DNA of 64,000 nt, from positions 620,001 through 684,000 of the forward strand of contig NZ_QPHM01000001.1 of assembly GCF_003336245.1 (NCBI RefSeq), in the 5' to 3' direction. Under the pieces are notes generated by a model. It saw only the letters and a program-made list of their open reading frames with translations, had not been told where the DNA came from and did not search any database. The DNA comes from Haloplanus salinus (GTDB taxonomy: Archaea > Halobacteriota > Halobacteria > Halobacteriales > Haloferacaceae). Position 1 is the first letter of the stretch. Each line of letters starts with the position of its first letter. A program made the translations under genes and the position numbers. Shown here piece by piece: positions 8,517 to 17,456 of the stretch.

Positions 8517-9356
8517 ATGCTCAACGACAATAGACGCAGCCGCGTGCTGCTGTACGCCGGCATCACCGCGTTCGCCCTGTTCGCAATCGTCCCGTACTAC
8601 TGGGTGATTCGAACGTCGTTCCTGACGAACATCGCCGCGATCAGCCCGGATACGGGCTTCATCCCGGCGCTCTCGCAGTTCACGCTCGAATCGTACACCC
8701 AGATCTGGGACCGCTTCGCCTTCGTCACCTTCTTCCGGAACAGCATTATCGTCTCCGTGACGGCGACGATCATCTCGCTGTTCTTCGCGATTCCGGGGGC
8801 TTACGCCTTCGCACGGCTTGACTTCCCCGGTCGGAAGGTGCTGTTCTACACCGCCGTGTTCACCATCATGTTCCCGTGGATCGTGCTGACGATCCCCGTC
8901 TACGAGGTGTTTTACTTCCTCAACTTGGTGAACACCCTGCCGGGTGTCATCATCGCCCTCTCGATTTTCGTCCTGCCACAGAACATCTGGCTGCTCCAGG
9001 GGTTCTTCAGACAGGGCATCCCCGAGAACATCGAGGAGGCCGCGCTCATCGACGGGCACAACGAACTCACCGCCTTCCTCAGGATCGTGTTGCCCCTGAG
9101 CCTGCCAGCGGTGGCGGCGGCGGCGCTGTTTGCCTTCCTGACCGCCTGGAACAACTTCCTCTGGGTGTTCGTCCTGACCACCGACGAGTCCGTCCGGACG
9201 GCGACGGTGGCCATCTACTACATCCTCGGCAGCGACGTGCTCCGGGAGTGGAACGTGCTGATGGCGTCGCTCGTCTTGCTCGTCGCACCGCCCGTGATCT
9301 TCTACGGGCTATCCCGCCGCTACGTCGGCGAGGGCCTGGGAGGGACGCCGAAGTAA
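8517..9356 (+). CDS. ABC transporter permease, MalG-like
   Basis: 279 residues with six predicted membrane helices. It starts with a short cytoplasmic end and ITAFALFAIVPYYWVIRTS, the usual MalG-type first helix and loop. The EAA motif is ENIEEAALIDGHNELTAF followed by RIVLPLSLP. It is the second half of the permease pair, encoded 3 bases after the MalF-like gene and 76 bases before the ATPase gene. The role is sugar or sugar-acid uptake across the cytoplasmic membrane; the substrate is inferred only from the neighbouring catabolic genes. Confidence 0.92.
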   Translation: MLNDNRRSRVLLYAGITAFALFAIVPYYWVIRTSFLTNIAAISPDTGFIPALSQFTLESYTQIWDRFAFVTFFRNSIIVSVTATIISLFFAIPGAYAFARLDFPGRKVLFYTAVFTIMFPWIVLTIPVYEVFYFLNLVNTLPGVIIALSIFVLPQNIWLLQGFFRQGIPENIEEAALIDGHNELTAFLRIVLPLSLPAVAAAALFAFLTAWNNFLWVFVLTTDESVRTATVAIYYILGSDVLREWNVLMASLVLLVAPPVIFYGLSRRYVGEGLGGTPK

Positions 9357-9432
9357 CCCGATCCGGCGTGTCCGCACGCATCGAGGGCCAAGTGATAAAT
9401 GCTGGGACGACAAAACATAGAGAATAATTAAT

Positions 9433-10602
9433 ATGGCACAACTGGAACTCGAAGAGGTAACGAAGGTATTCGATACGAGCGCGGAGACCATCGTCGCAGT
9501 GGAGGAACTCTCCCTGGATATCGACGACGGGGAGTTCATCGTCGTCGTCGGCCCCTCGGGCTGTGGGAAGTCGACGACGCTTCGCATGATCGCGGGGCTG
9601 GAGACGGTGACCGACGGCGAAATCCGACTGGCCGGCGAGCGCATCAACGAGAAGTCGCCCAAGGACCGGGATATCGCGATGGTGTTCCAGTCGTACGCAC
9701 TGTACCCACACAAGACGGTCCGACAGAACATGGCCTACGGCCTGCACCTGAGTACGGACCTCGATAGCGAGGAGATCGACCACCGGGTGCGGGAGGCGGC
9801 CGAGATGATGGGTATCGAGGATCTGCTCGACAAGAAGCCGTCGTCGCTGTCCGGTGGCCAACAACAGCGCGTCGCGACGGGGCGGGCGATCGTTCGGGAG
9901 CCGTCCCTGTTTCTGTTCGACGAACCGCTGTCGAACCTCGACGCCAAACTCCGCAAGCACATGCGGACCGAACTCTCCCGCATCCACTCCGAGGTCGGAA
10001 TTACGACGGTGTACGTCACTCACGATCAGGAGGAGGCGATGACGATGGCCGATCGCATCGTCATCCTCGATCAGGGGAGCCTCCAGCAGGTCGGCGAACC
10101 CAAAGAAGTGTATCACGAACCGGTGAACAAGTTCGTCGCGAACTTCATCGGCTCGCCGTCGATGAACTTTATCGACGTCGAACTGGAGCGCAACGCGGAC
10201 GGCTCCGGGAGGCTCGTCGGCCAGGACTTCGATTACAGCGTGAGTAACCGACTGCTCCAGCAGATCGACCCGTCGGTGTCGGATGTCGTCTTCGGCATCC
10301 GCCCCGAGAACGCCCGGATCGATCCGGACGCACCGGTAGACGGGAGCGTCGAAACGACCGTCGACGTCGTGGAAGTCGTCGGCTCCGACAACTTCATTTA
10401 CCTCGACCTCGCGGGCAAGGAGTTCCGCGTCCGTACTCCTTCGGAGGTCGAACCGGCGGAGGGCGAGACGGTCCGGATCACGTTCGACGAGGACGATATC
10501 CACCTGTTCGACAGCGCGTCGGGCGAGGCGCTCGCCCACGGCTACCCCGACGCCGACGTCACGGCGACCGTCGAACGGTCCGACACGACGGCGGACGATT
10601 GA
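9433..10602 (+). CDS. ABC transporter ATP-binding protein, MalK/UgpC type
   Basis: 389 residues. Walker A is GPSGCGKST (about 39-47), the Q-loop MVFQSYALYPH, the signature LSGGQQQR, Walker B LFLFDEPLSNLDA and the H-loop VYVTHDQEEAM. The C-terminal third is a TOBE/regulatory domain (FGIRPENARI), the hallmark of MalK-like carbohydrate importers. A short AT-rich stretch (AGAGAATAATTAAT) precedes the ATG and might be an internal promoter. This ATPase energises the two permeases upstream. Confidence 0.94.
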   Translation: MAQLELEEVTKVFDTSAETIVAVEELSLDIDDGEFIVVVGPSGCGKSTTLRMIAGLETVTDGEIRLAGERINEKSPKDRDIAMVFQSYALYPHKTVRQNMAYGLHLSTDLDSEEIDHRVREAAEMMGIEDLLDKKPSSLSGGQQQRVATGRAIVREPSLFLFDEPLSNLDAKLRKHMRTELSRIHSEVGITTVYVTHDQEEAMTMADRIVILDQGSLQQVGEPKEVYHEPVNKFVANFIGSPSMNFIDVELERNADGSGRLVGQDFDYSVSNRLLQQIDPSVSDVVFGIRPENARIDPDAPVDGSVETTVDVVEVVGSDNFIYLDLAGKEFRVRTPSEVEPAEGETVRITFDEDDIHLFDSASGEALAHGYPDADVTATVERSDTTADD

Positions 10603-10646
10603 CGTTCCCGTCGGCGACGGCCGGCGAACCGGGTGGAGACCGGCGT

Positions 10647-11702
10647 TCACCCGGCCCCGGACGACGTAGCCCCGGGATCGGCCCGCAGTTCCGCCATGAC
10701 GCGACGCATCTCCGCAGTCTCGTTTACCGACCCGCTCTCTATCCGTGCCGCCATCGCCACGGCGACCGACTCCCGTGCGTCGACGAGCCGACGGTCCAGG
10801 CTGTCGGCCCGCGCCGCCTGCGTCGGCGTGAGCGGTCCCTCTCGGACGGTCGTCAGGAGCGCCCGTGCGTCACGGGAGGTCCGTAGTGCCTGACGCCCGT
10901 ATGCGGTGACGCGTTCGCTGTCGTTCCGTGCCCACGTGACCTCCTGCGCTCCCTCGTCGACGATGGTGACGAGGAACGCCGCCTTCGACAACCGCGTGTC
11001 GGTCCGACTAACGCCCGGTGCGAGGTCACCCCGGGCGTCGATGCCGACCAAAACCGTTCGTTCCGCCGGGTTGTACGTGTCCGACGGGTAGGCGGCGGTG
11101 CCGACGGCGACGGCGCTACCGAGAATGAGCGTCAACACGATCACCCCGAGGAACACGCGCGAGGCGCCCCGAACCGGCTTCAGCCCGGCGAACGGGTTGT
11201 TCCGCGTGCGCTCGAAGGAGAGGCCGGACGCCTTGCTGACGGTGTCCGCGAGGGCGTGAGTGCGCTCCGAGGCGCCGGTGACGACGACGCGACCCGGTTC
11301 GGTGATCCGGACGAAGGCGTTGTGGAACCCACCGTACAGCACCATCAGTCCCGGTCCCTCCTGGAACGACTCGCGTGTCACCTCCTCGTAGTCGTCGTCG
11401 GCCCGGATCGCCGGAACGATGGTTTCGAGGCAGTCGAGCGGGTCGTCCACCGTCGTCGTCGAGACGAAGATGGAGCCCGTTTCGGCGCTGAACCCGTCGT
11501 CGACGTCGGCGAATCGCCGGCGGGTCGAGATGACCGCGCGTTTCGTGTACGCGATGCCGAACGGGAGCGTCGCCGCGACGAGACCGAGGGCGACCGTGGG
11601 CAGGAATCGGACCGGCGGTCCGCCGTAGTGTATCGTCGCCCAGACGCCGAGCAGGACTGCAAACCCACCGCCGCCCCAGGCGACCGTCCGAAGGGTGTTC
11701 AT
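10647..11702 (-). CDS. Hypothetical membrane protein
   Basis: 351 residues from the ATG at 11702. It has two hydrophobic helices near the N-terminus (VAWGGGGFAVLLGVWATI and FLPTVALGLVAATLPFGIAY), a cytoplasmic-type domain of about 120 residues, then a third helix (FLGVIVLTLILGSAVAVG) and a C-terminal domain of about 150 mostly helical, charged residues. I recognise no enzyme motif. The gene starts 2 bases after the stop of the 93-residue protein upstream, so both are probably one transcript. The stop faces the ABC ATPase gene from the other strand. Confidence 0.7.
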   Translation of the reverse strand: MNTLRTVAWGGGGFAVLLGVWATIHYGGPPVRFLPTVALGLVAATLPFGIAYTKRAVISTRRRFADVDDGFSAETGSIFVSTTTVDDPLDCLETIVPAIRADDDYEEVTRESFQEGPGLMVLYGGFHNAFVRITEPGRVVVTGASERTHALADTVSKASGLSFERTRNNPFAGLKPVRGASRVFLGVIVLTLILGSAVAVGTAAYPSDTYNPAERTVLVGIDARGDLAPGVSRTDTRLSKAAFLVTIVDEGAQEVTWARNDSERVTAYGRQALRTSRDARALLTTVREGPLTPTQAARADSLDRRLVDARESVAVAMAARIESGSVNETAEMRRVMAELRADPGATSSGAG

Positions 11703-11703
11703 A

Positions 11704-11985
11704 TCAGCCAAAGAACGTCCGTTTGAGACGGCCGAGGATCGTCGTCTGCCGGGCCTGAATCTCGGCTTCGCAGACGGGACGGAGCTTCCGCTCGAGGTCC
11801 TCCCGACTCTCGAACCGTTCCACGTCGGCCTGCTGGAGGAACTCCGCCAGCATCATCGAGTTCCCCGCCTCGTCGAGCGTGATGTTTTCGAGTGGCATAT
11901 TCCGTTCCAGCCGTCGCGACGTGACCGGGTAGGACCACCCGGCCTCGACGATGAGTTCGTGGACGGCGTCGGGGCCGACGGTCAT
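11704..11985 (-). CDS. Small haloarchaeal protein, possibly DUF5789-like
   Basis: 93 residues starting MTVGPDAVHEL at 11985; longer readings run into low-complexity Thr/Pro/Arg sequence and are rejected. The protein has a PVTSRRLERNM segment, then acidic helices (MMLAEFLQQADVERFESREDLERKL) and a basic C-terminus LGRLKRTFFG. The pattern of a short PVT segment, a strand and then an acidic helix recalls DUF5789 proteins, but this is a weak match by eye. It is directly upstream of, and probably cotranscribed with, the membrane protein gene. Confidence 0.6.
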   Translation of the reverse strand: MTVGPDAVHELIVEAGWSYPVTSRRLERNMPLENITLDEAGNSMMLAEFLQQADVERFESREDLERKLRPVCEAEIQARQTTILGRLKRTFFG

Positions 11986-12100
11986 ACGTGTAGGTTGGCC
12001 ATCTGGACGAATAAAGACATCGTCACCGTGGCCCCGGGTCGGACGGCGGGGCGCGCCCGCGGCGTGCTCCGTGGCGGTCGAATCGCCCCGTTCGACGGCG

Positions 12101-13276
12101 TCACTCGTAGGTGTGGACCGATCCGGTCGCGTTGTCCTCGATGTAGTCCCAGTCGTACTCGACGCCCAGCCCGGGACCGTCGGGGATGGCCACCGTCCCG
12201 TCGGCGTCGACGGCATCCATCATGTCGGAGTAGTCGCCCTCGTAGACCGGCGGCTGCGTGTTCTGACACTCGGGGTGAACCAAGGCGAGTTCGTAGTAGT
12301 TGGTGTTGCGCGTGGCGGCGATACAGTGCCGCTGTGCCGGCCCGGGGGCGTGGAACTCGACGTCGAGGCCGAACGCCTCGGCCATCCGCGCCACCTTCAT
12401 CGCGCCGGTGATACCCGCGTCGTACTCGGGATCCGCGCGCAGGAAGTCGGTGCCGTCGCCGGCGGCGAAGTCGGCGTGTGGCTCCAAGCCCCGGACGTGC
12501 TCGGTCTGCAGGATCGGCGTCTCGAGGCTCTCCCGGAGTTTACGGTGGGCGTGCTGGGAGATGCCGCCGTCGCGGTACGGGTCCTCGTACCAGAAAAAGC
12601 CCTGCGCGTCGAGCTCCCGGCCGAGTTTCAGGGCGTCCGCGAACGTCTCCAGCTCGCAGGCCGGGTCGTGCATGAGGTCCATCTCCGAACCGACGCGTTC
12701 GCCGACGGCGTGGACGGCCTCGATTTCGCGGCGCAGGTCCCGCGAATCGTCACCGCCACCCCAGCCGTGGATCTTGAACCCGCCGAAGCCGGCGTCGCGA
12801 CACTCCTCGGCGAAGTCCGCGAAGGCCGCCGGCGAGTCCAACCCGCCCGCTTCGTCGCCGTGATACGTCGACGCGTAGGCCGGAATCCGCTCCCGGTAGG
12901 TGCCGAGCAGTTCGTGGATAGGGGCGCCGTAGTACTTGCCCGCGACGTCCCACAGCGCGATGTCGATCGGTCCCATCCCCATCCGGTCGTACTTTCTGAG
13001 GGCGCGTTTGATCTCCGACCAGTGTTTCTCGCGTGCGAGCGGGTTCTTCCCCACGAGATACGGGGCGATGATGTTGATCTGGGCGGCGCCCGGGGAGTTC
13101 CCGCCGACGTACTCGCCGGTGATCCCCTCGTCCGTGTGAATCTGGAGCGCGAACAGCGTTCGGTGGGTGGTCTCGCCCGGGTCGTACACGAGGTTGAACC
13201 CGTGTTCGTCGGTGCCCACGTCCTCGAGGGGGTACTCGAACTCACGGCTCTCGATTTTCGTGATGGTCGGGGCCAT
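12101..13276 (-). CDS. Enolase-superfamily sugar-acid dehydratase (mandelate racemase/muconate lactonizing type), copy A
   Basis: 391 residues from the ATG at 13276 (MAPTITKIES). The N-terminal capping domain is followed by the barrel with K168-I-H170, metal ligands D204 (MDLMHDPA), E231 (FFWYEDP) and E259 (LQTEHV), and a likely catalytic H309 (VEFHAPGP). This Lys-x-His layout differs from the Lys-x-Asp pattern of the two enolase-superfamily genes further right. The family removes water from an aldonate to give a 2-keto-3-deoxy acid. The exact substrate (rhamnonate, fuconate, xylonate, gluconate and others) is not clear. The gene is a close paralogue of the gene at 13871-15043, with a stress protein gene between. 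Confidence 0.9.
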   Translation of the reverse strand: MAPTITKIESREFEYPLEDVGTDEHGFNLVYDPGETTHRTLFALQIHTDEGITGEYVGGNSPGAAQINIIAPYLVGKNPLAREKHWSEIKRALRKYDRMGMGPIDIALWDVAGKYYGAPIHELLGTYRERIPAYASTYHGDEAGGLDSPAAFADFAEECRDAGFGGFKIHGWGGGDDSRDLRREIEAVHAVGERVGSEMDLMHDPACELETFADALKLGRELDAQGFFWYEDPYRDGGISQHAHRKLRESLETPILQTEHVRGLEPHADFAAGDGTDFLRADPEYDAGITGAMKVARMAEAFGLDVEFHAPGPAQRHCIAATRNTNYYELALVHPECQNTQPPVYEGDYSDMMDAVDADGTVAIPDGPGLGVEYDWDYIEDNATGSVHTYE

Positions 13277-13387
13277 ACACGCAGAGTCCCCACACCCCAC
13301 AATAAGTGTAGGTGCCGACAGTCGGGGGTGTCCAGCGATCGGTCCGGGCAGTAGTATTTTTCTCCCCCATCCGCGTACGAACGGTCG

Positions 13388-13846
13388 ATGTTCGAACCAC
13401 TGGAAACGATCCTTCTCACCGTCGGTCCGAACGACAAGAACCGCCTCGACGAACTGGGGGAGGCGGTCCTCCAGGTCGCGAAACCCACCGACGCGACGGT
13501 CGTGATCACGCACGTCTTCACGCCGGATCAGTTCCACGAAATCGCCGACGAACTCGGCGTTCCGGACCTCGCCGAGACCGAGGTAGACGAGGTGTTGCAG
13601 CGCCACGAGTCGGTTCGGCACTTCGAGCGCCTCTTCGACGACCACGGCGTCGGCTACGAACTCAGAGGCGTCGTCGGCGACATCAGCGACGGAATCATCG
13701 ACATCGCCACGGCGACGGGCAGCGACCGCGTCGTGGTCTCCGGGCGATCACGGTCCCGGGTCGGCAAGGCGGTGTTCGGCAGCACGGCCCAGGACGTGTT
13801 GTTGAACTCGCCGTGCCCGGTCACGTTCGTGAAGGAGCGAGATTGA
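13388..13846 (+). CDS. Universal stress protein (UspA family)
   Basis: 152 residues with the Usp fold pattern. It starts FEPLETILLTVGPND, the first strand and loop, has an acidic middle, and ends with the ATP-binding signature SGRSRSRVGKAVFGSTAQ and SPCPVTFVKE. ATP-binding Usp proteins act in stress resistance and regulation in the cytoplasm. The gene sits alone on the plus strand between two paralogous dehydratase genes. An AT-rich GTAGTATTTTTCTC lies about 25-38 bases before the ATG as promoter candidate. Confidence 0.92.
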   Translation: MFEPLETILLTVGPNDKNRLDELGEAVLQVAKPTDATVVITHVFTPDQFHEIADELGVPDLAETEVDEVLQRHESVRHFERLFDDHGVGYELRGVVGDISDGIIDIATATGSDRVVVSGRSRSRVGKAVFGSTAQDVLLNSPCPVTFVKERD

Positions 13847-13870
13847 GCGACCGGAGGATCGGCTATCGCG

Positions 13871-15043
13871 TCACTCGTAGACGTGCACCGATCCGGTCGC
13901 GTTATCCTCGATGTAGTCCCAGTCGTACTCGACGCCCAGTCCGGGACCGTCGGGGACGGCCACCGTCCCGTCGGCGTCGATGGTGTCGATCATGTCGGAG
14001 TAGCCGCCCTCGTAGACGGGTGGGATGGGGTTGTCGACGTTCGGATGCACCAGTGCGAGTTCGTAGTAGTTGGTGTTGCGCGTGGCGGCCATGCAGTGTC
14101 GCTGGGCCGGCCCGGGGGCGTGGAACTCGACGTCGAGGCCGAACGCCTCGGTCATGCGGGCGATCTTCATCGCGCCGGTGATGCCCGCGTCGTACTCGGG
14201 GTCGGCGCGGACGAAGTCGGTCGCGTCCGCCTGCACGAAGTCGGCGTGTGGCTCCAGGCCCCGGACGTGTTCGGTCTGCAGGATCGACGTCTCGAGGCTC
14301 TCCCGGAGTTTGCGGTGGGCGTGCTGGGAGATGCCGCCGTCGCGGTACGGATCCTCGTACCAGAAAAAGCCCGCCTCGTCACAGGCCCGGCCCACTTTCA
14401 GCGCGTCCGCGAACGTCTCGTACTGACAGGCCGGGTCGAGCATGAGGTCCATCTCCGAGCCGACCCGCTCGCCGAGCGTGCGGACCGTCTCGATTTCCCG
14501 GTCGATGTCGCGCCACTCGTCGGACCCCCAGACGTGCATCTTGAACGCGGGATACCCCATCTCCAAACACTCCTCGGCGAAGTCCGCGTAGGCCTCGGGG
14601 GAGTCGAGCCCCCCGTTCTCGTCGGCCTCGTACGTGGAGGCGTAGGCGGGGAGGCGGGTGCGGTAGGTGCCGAGCAGTTCGTGGATGGGGGCGTCGTAGT
14701 ACTTGCCAGCGAAGTCCCACAGCGCGATGTCGATCGGTCCCATCCCCATCCGGTCGTACTTTCTGAGGGCGCGTTTGATCTCCGACCAGTGTTTCTCGCG
14801 TGCGAGCGGGTTCTTCCCCACGAGATAGTCCGCGAACGTGTTGATCTGGGCGGCACCCGGGGAACTCCCGCCGACGTACTCGCCGGTGATCCCCTCGTCC
14901 GTGTGAATCTGTAGCGCGAACAGCGTTCGGTGGGTGGTCTCGCCCGGGTCGTACACGAGGCTGAAGCCGTCCGGGTTCTGCCCGACGTCCTCGAGTGGAT
15001 ACGAGAACTCCGTGCTCTCGACCCGCGTGATCGTAGGTGACAT
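13871..15043 (-). CDS. Enolase-superfamily sugar-acid dehydratase, copy B
   Basis: 390 residues, closely similar along its length to the protein at 12101-13276, including identical blocks such as NPLAREKHWSEIKRALRKYD. The catalytic layout is the same: K168-M-H170, D203, E230, E258 and H308. The two diverge mainly in the first 30 residues and around 140-200 (the segment YEADENGGLDSPEAYADFAE and following). The tandem copy with retained active site suggests recent duplication, perhaps for a related but different aldonate. The SDR gene at 15083-15823 lies directly upstream on the same strand and could supply the lactone or aldonate. Confidence 0.9.
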   Translation of the reverse strand: MSPTITRVESTEFSYPLEDVGQNPDGFSLVYDPGETTHRTLFALQIHTDEGITGEYVGGSSPGAAQINTFADYLVGKNPLAREKHWSEIKRALRKYDRMGMGPIDIALWDFAGKYYDAPIHELLGTYRTRLPAYASTYEADENGGLDSPEAYADFAEECLEMGYPAFKMHVWGSDEWRDIDREIETVRTLGERVGSEMDLMLDPACQYETFADALKVGRACDEAGFFWYEDPYRDGGISQHAHRKLRESLETSILQTEHVRGLEPHADFVQADATDFVRADPEYDAGITGAMKIARMTEAFGLDVEFHAPGPAQRHCMAATRNTNYYELALVHPNVDNPIPPVYEGGYSDMIDTIDADGTVAVPDGPGLGVEYDWDYIEDNATGSVHVYE

Positions 15044-15082
15044 ATGCTGGAATCCAGGGACAGCGCTATAAATTTGCTGGAG

Positions 15083-15823
15083 CTAAAAGTGTGAGAACTT
15101 GTCGCGGCGATAGAGGTCGAGTTCGCTCACGGTGTTCGGCGGGCGCTGGGTCGCCACGAACGCGATGGCTTCGGCCACGTCTTCGGGTTCGGTGACTTCG
15201 CCCGGATCGAAGCGGTCCTTGAGCGGCTCGTCCGTCTCCGCGCCGAACTCCGTGCGCACCTCGGTGGGGTTGACGACGCTGACGGCGACGCCCTCATCGC
15301 CCACGGCGCCTTCGAGGCTCAGCGCGAACCCGCGGGTCCACCACTTCGTCGCGGCGTACACCGGGTTGTAGGGTCGGGGATGCTGGCCGGAGAAGCTTCC
15401 GAGAAAGACGAGGTTCCCCGACGACGCCTTCAGGTGCGGGAGCGCCGCTTTCGCGGTGTAGAACATCCCGTTGACGTTCACGTCGGTCATCAGTTCGTAC
15501 TCCTCGATGGAGAGGGAGTCGACGCCCTTGTCCACGCCGAGACCCGCGTTGGCGACGACGACGTCGATGCCGCCGAACGTCTCGGCCGTCTCGGTCACCG
15601 CCGACCGGACCTGCTCCGAGTCGGTGACGTCCGTCGGGACGGCGAGCGCCTCGCGCCCGTGGTCGCTTCTGATCCGGTCGGCGACGGCCTCGAGTCGGTC
15701 TTCACGGCGCGAGGCGAGGGCGACGTGAGCGCCCCCCTCGGCGAGTCGAAGCGCCGCCGCCCGCCCGATACCGGAGGTGGCGCCAGTGACGAACGCGATG
15801 CGGTCGTCGAGTGCTGAAGCCAT
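15083..15823 (-). CDS. SDR-family oxidoreductase
   Basis: 246 residues from the ATG at 15823. The Rossmann motif TGATSGIG is at 13-20, the NANAG-type motif ANAGLG at 91-96, catalytic Ser143 (FLGSFSG), and Tyr156-x3-Lys160 (YAATK). The classical short-chain dehydrogenase family uses NAD(P) to oxidise or reduce hydroxyl and keto groups. It lies 40 bases upstream of the copy-B dehydratase on the same strand, so a sugar dehydrogenase or 2-keto-3-deoxy acid dehydrogenase role in the same pathway is likely, but not shown. Confidence 0.9.
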   Translation of the reverse strand: MASALDDRIAFVTGATSGIGRAAALRLAEGGAHVALASRREDRLEAVADRIRSDHGREALAVPTDVTDSEQVRSAVTETAETFGGIDVVVANAGLGVDKGVDSLSIEEYELMTDVNVNGMFYTAKAALPHLKASSGNLVFLGSFSGQHPRPYNPVYAATKWWTRGFALSLEGAVGDEGVAVSVVNPTEVRTEFGAETDEPLKDRFDPGEVTEPEDVAEAIAFVATQRPPNTVSELDLYRRDKFSHF

Positions 15824-15957
15824 AGCCCACGCTCTCGGCCGACTGGAATAAATCTGCTCCCGCCGCCGGTGGCGACGCGGGAACGCGAGCGTCGAGCTGT
15901 CGGTCGGTCCACACCCATTGGCAAAGACTAAAACGTTCGTGATCGTTTCACACAGTA

Positions 15958-17145
15958 ATGGACGCGACATTCGAGGGCTACCGCAGACCGGACGGACGCG
16001 TCGGCGTCCGCAACTACGTCGCCGTGATCCCGACGTCGGTGGCGGCCGCCGCCGTGGCGACGGCCACCGCCGACGAAGTCGGCGCATGGGCACGAGCGAC
16101 GCCCCACCAACTCGGGACGAGTCAGCCGGACGCCGCGCGCCGCCAGACCGAGCGCGTACTGGTCGGCATCGGGCAGAACCCGAACGTCGGGGCGGCGCTC
16201 GTCGTCGAACTCGGCACGGAAGACATCGACGCCGAGGACGTCGCGGACCGCATCGCGGCGGACGGCACGGCGGCCGAGACGCTCACCATCCGGGAAGCGG
16301 GTGGCACCGAGGCGGCCCTCGACGAAGGCGAAACCCGGCTGCACCGGCTGAACGACGAGGTCAAACGCGCCCGCCGCGAGGAGGCCGACGTCGCCGAACT
16401 CGTCTTCGGCGTCGAGTGCGGCGGGAGCGACGCGACGAGCGGTATCGCGGCCAACCCGGGCGTCGGCGCGGCCTGTGATCGCCTCGTGGAGGCCGGCGGC
16501 ACGGCGTGTTTCAGCGAGACGCCCGAGTTCATCGGCGCGGAGCATATCCTCGCGGACCGCTGTGTCGACGAGGAGACGCGCGAGCGCCTCCTCGACCGGG
16601 TTGATGCCCGGGAATCGATGGCCGAACTGATGGGCGTCGACCTGCGGGGCGCACAGCCCACGCCCGGCAACCAGGAGGGCGGCCTGACCACCATCGAGGA
16701 GAAGAGCCTCGGCGCGATATCCAAAGGCGGGACGACGCCCGTTCGCGGCATCGTCGACTACGCCGAAACCCTGCCGGTCGGGGGCGGCCTCGTCCTCATG
16801 GACACGCCGGGCTACGACGTGGAGAGCGTCGTCGGCAAAGTCGCCGGCGGGGCACAGGTCGTCGCCTTCACCACCGGCCGCGGGAGCACGACCGGCAACC
16901 CAATCGCGCCGGTGATCAAGGTGACCGGCAACCCACAGACCTGGGAGCGAATGTCGAACAACATCGACGTGAACGCGGGAACGGTGTTCGACGGCGAGTC
17001 CATCGATTCGGTCGGCGAGCGCGTCTACGAAACGCTCGTCGACGTCGCGAACGGTCGGCGGACCGAGTCCGAACGTCGGCGTCTGGAGGAGTTCGCGATC
17101 AACGAGATTCAGCCCGAGGAGCTCACCGCGGAGGCGGACGCATGA
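15958..17145 (+). CDS. UxaA-family dehydratase subunit keeping the C-half signature (CGGSD)
   Basis: 395 residues of the altronate/galactarate dehydratase (UxaA/GarD) large-domain family, which also includes sulfolactate sulfo-lyase SuyB. It opens with the family motif GYRRPDGRVGVRNYV. The C-half has the intact GVECGGSDATSGIAANPG with Cys154, KGGTTPVRGIVDYAE and FTTGRGSTTGNPIAPVIKV. In the N-half the usual Cys positions are replaced: VIPTSVAAA, HQLGT (Thr54) and ELGTE (Thr87). It overlaps the SAF-domain gene by 4 bases, and a second, complementary paralogue follows. It is likely the catalytic half of a heteromeric sugar-acid dehydratase; the substrate is unknown. Confidence 0.88.
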   Translation: MDATFEGYRRPDGRVGVRNYVAVIPTSVAAAAVATATADEVGAWARATPHQLGTSQPDAARRQTERVLVGIGQNPNVGAALVVELGTEDIDAEDVADRIAADGTAAETLTIREAGGTEAALDEGETRLHRLNDEVKRARREEADVAELVFGVECGGSDATSGIAANPGVGAACDRLVEAGGTACFSETPEFIGAEHILADRCVDEETRERLLDRVDARESMAELMGVDLRGAQPTPGNQEGGLTTIEEKSLGAISKGGTTPVRGIVDYAETLPVGGGLVLMDTPGYDVESVVGKVAGGAQVVAFTTGRGSTTGNPIAPVIKVTGNPQTWERMSNNIDVNAGTVFDGESIDSVGERVYETLVDVANGRRTESERRRLEEFAINEIQPEELTAEADA

Positions 17146-17456
17146 AAGGCCGCGTGCTCGACGACACCCTCCTCCTCCTGAGCGACGACGACACCGTCGG
17201 CACGGCCGTCGACGACTTAGAGGCGGGGACGGCACTCGACTACGACGGGCGGAGCGTCACCCTCGCCGAGGACGTCCCGTTCGGTCACAAGGTGGCGCTC
17301 GAACCGCTCGCGGCCGGCGACGAGGTTCGCAAGTACGGCGAGATCATCGGCACGGCGACCCAGTCGGTCGAGCGCGGCGAGTGGGTCCACACCCACAACT
17401 GCGAGAGTACGCGCGGCCGTGGCGATCAGGCGGCCACAGGGGGTGAGACGGCGTGA
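17142..17456 (+). CDS. SAF-domain subunit of UxaA/SuyA-type dehydratase
   Basis: 104 residues. The SAF domain, fused to the N-terminus in UxaA and GarD but separate in SuyAB, is recognisable from the VTLAEDVPFGHKVALEPLAAGDEVRKYGEIIGTATQ region and VHTHNCES near the end; the order is split here by two genes. It overlaps the preceding gene by ATGA (4 bases) and the following gene by GTGA (4 bases), so all three are translationally coupled and very probably one complex. Confidence 0.9.
   Translation: MKGRVLDDTLLLLSDDDTVGTAVDDLEAGTALDYDGRSVTLAEDVPFGHKVALEPLAAGDEVRKYGEIIGTATQSVERGEWVHTHNCESTRGRGDQAATGGETA

Noticed and set aside
15958-17456. Assignment as sulfolactate sulfo-lyase SuyAB
   Set aside because: The split SAF/large-subunit layout fits, but a third paralogous subunit and the sugar-acid surroundings give no support for sulfonate use.
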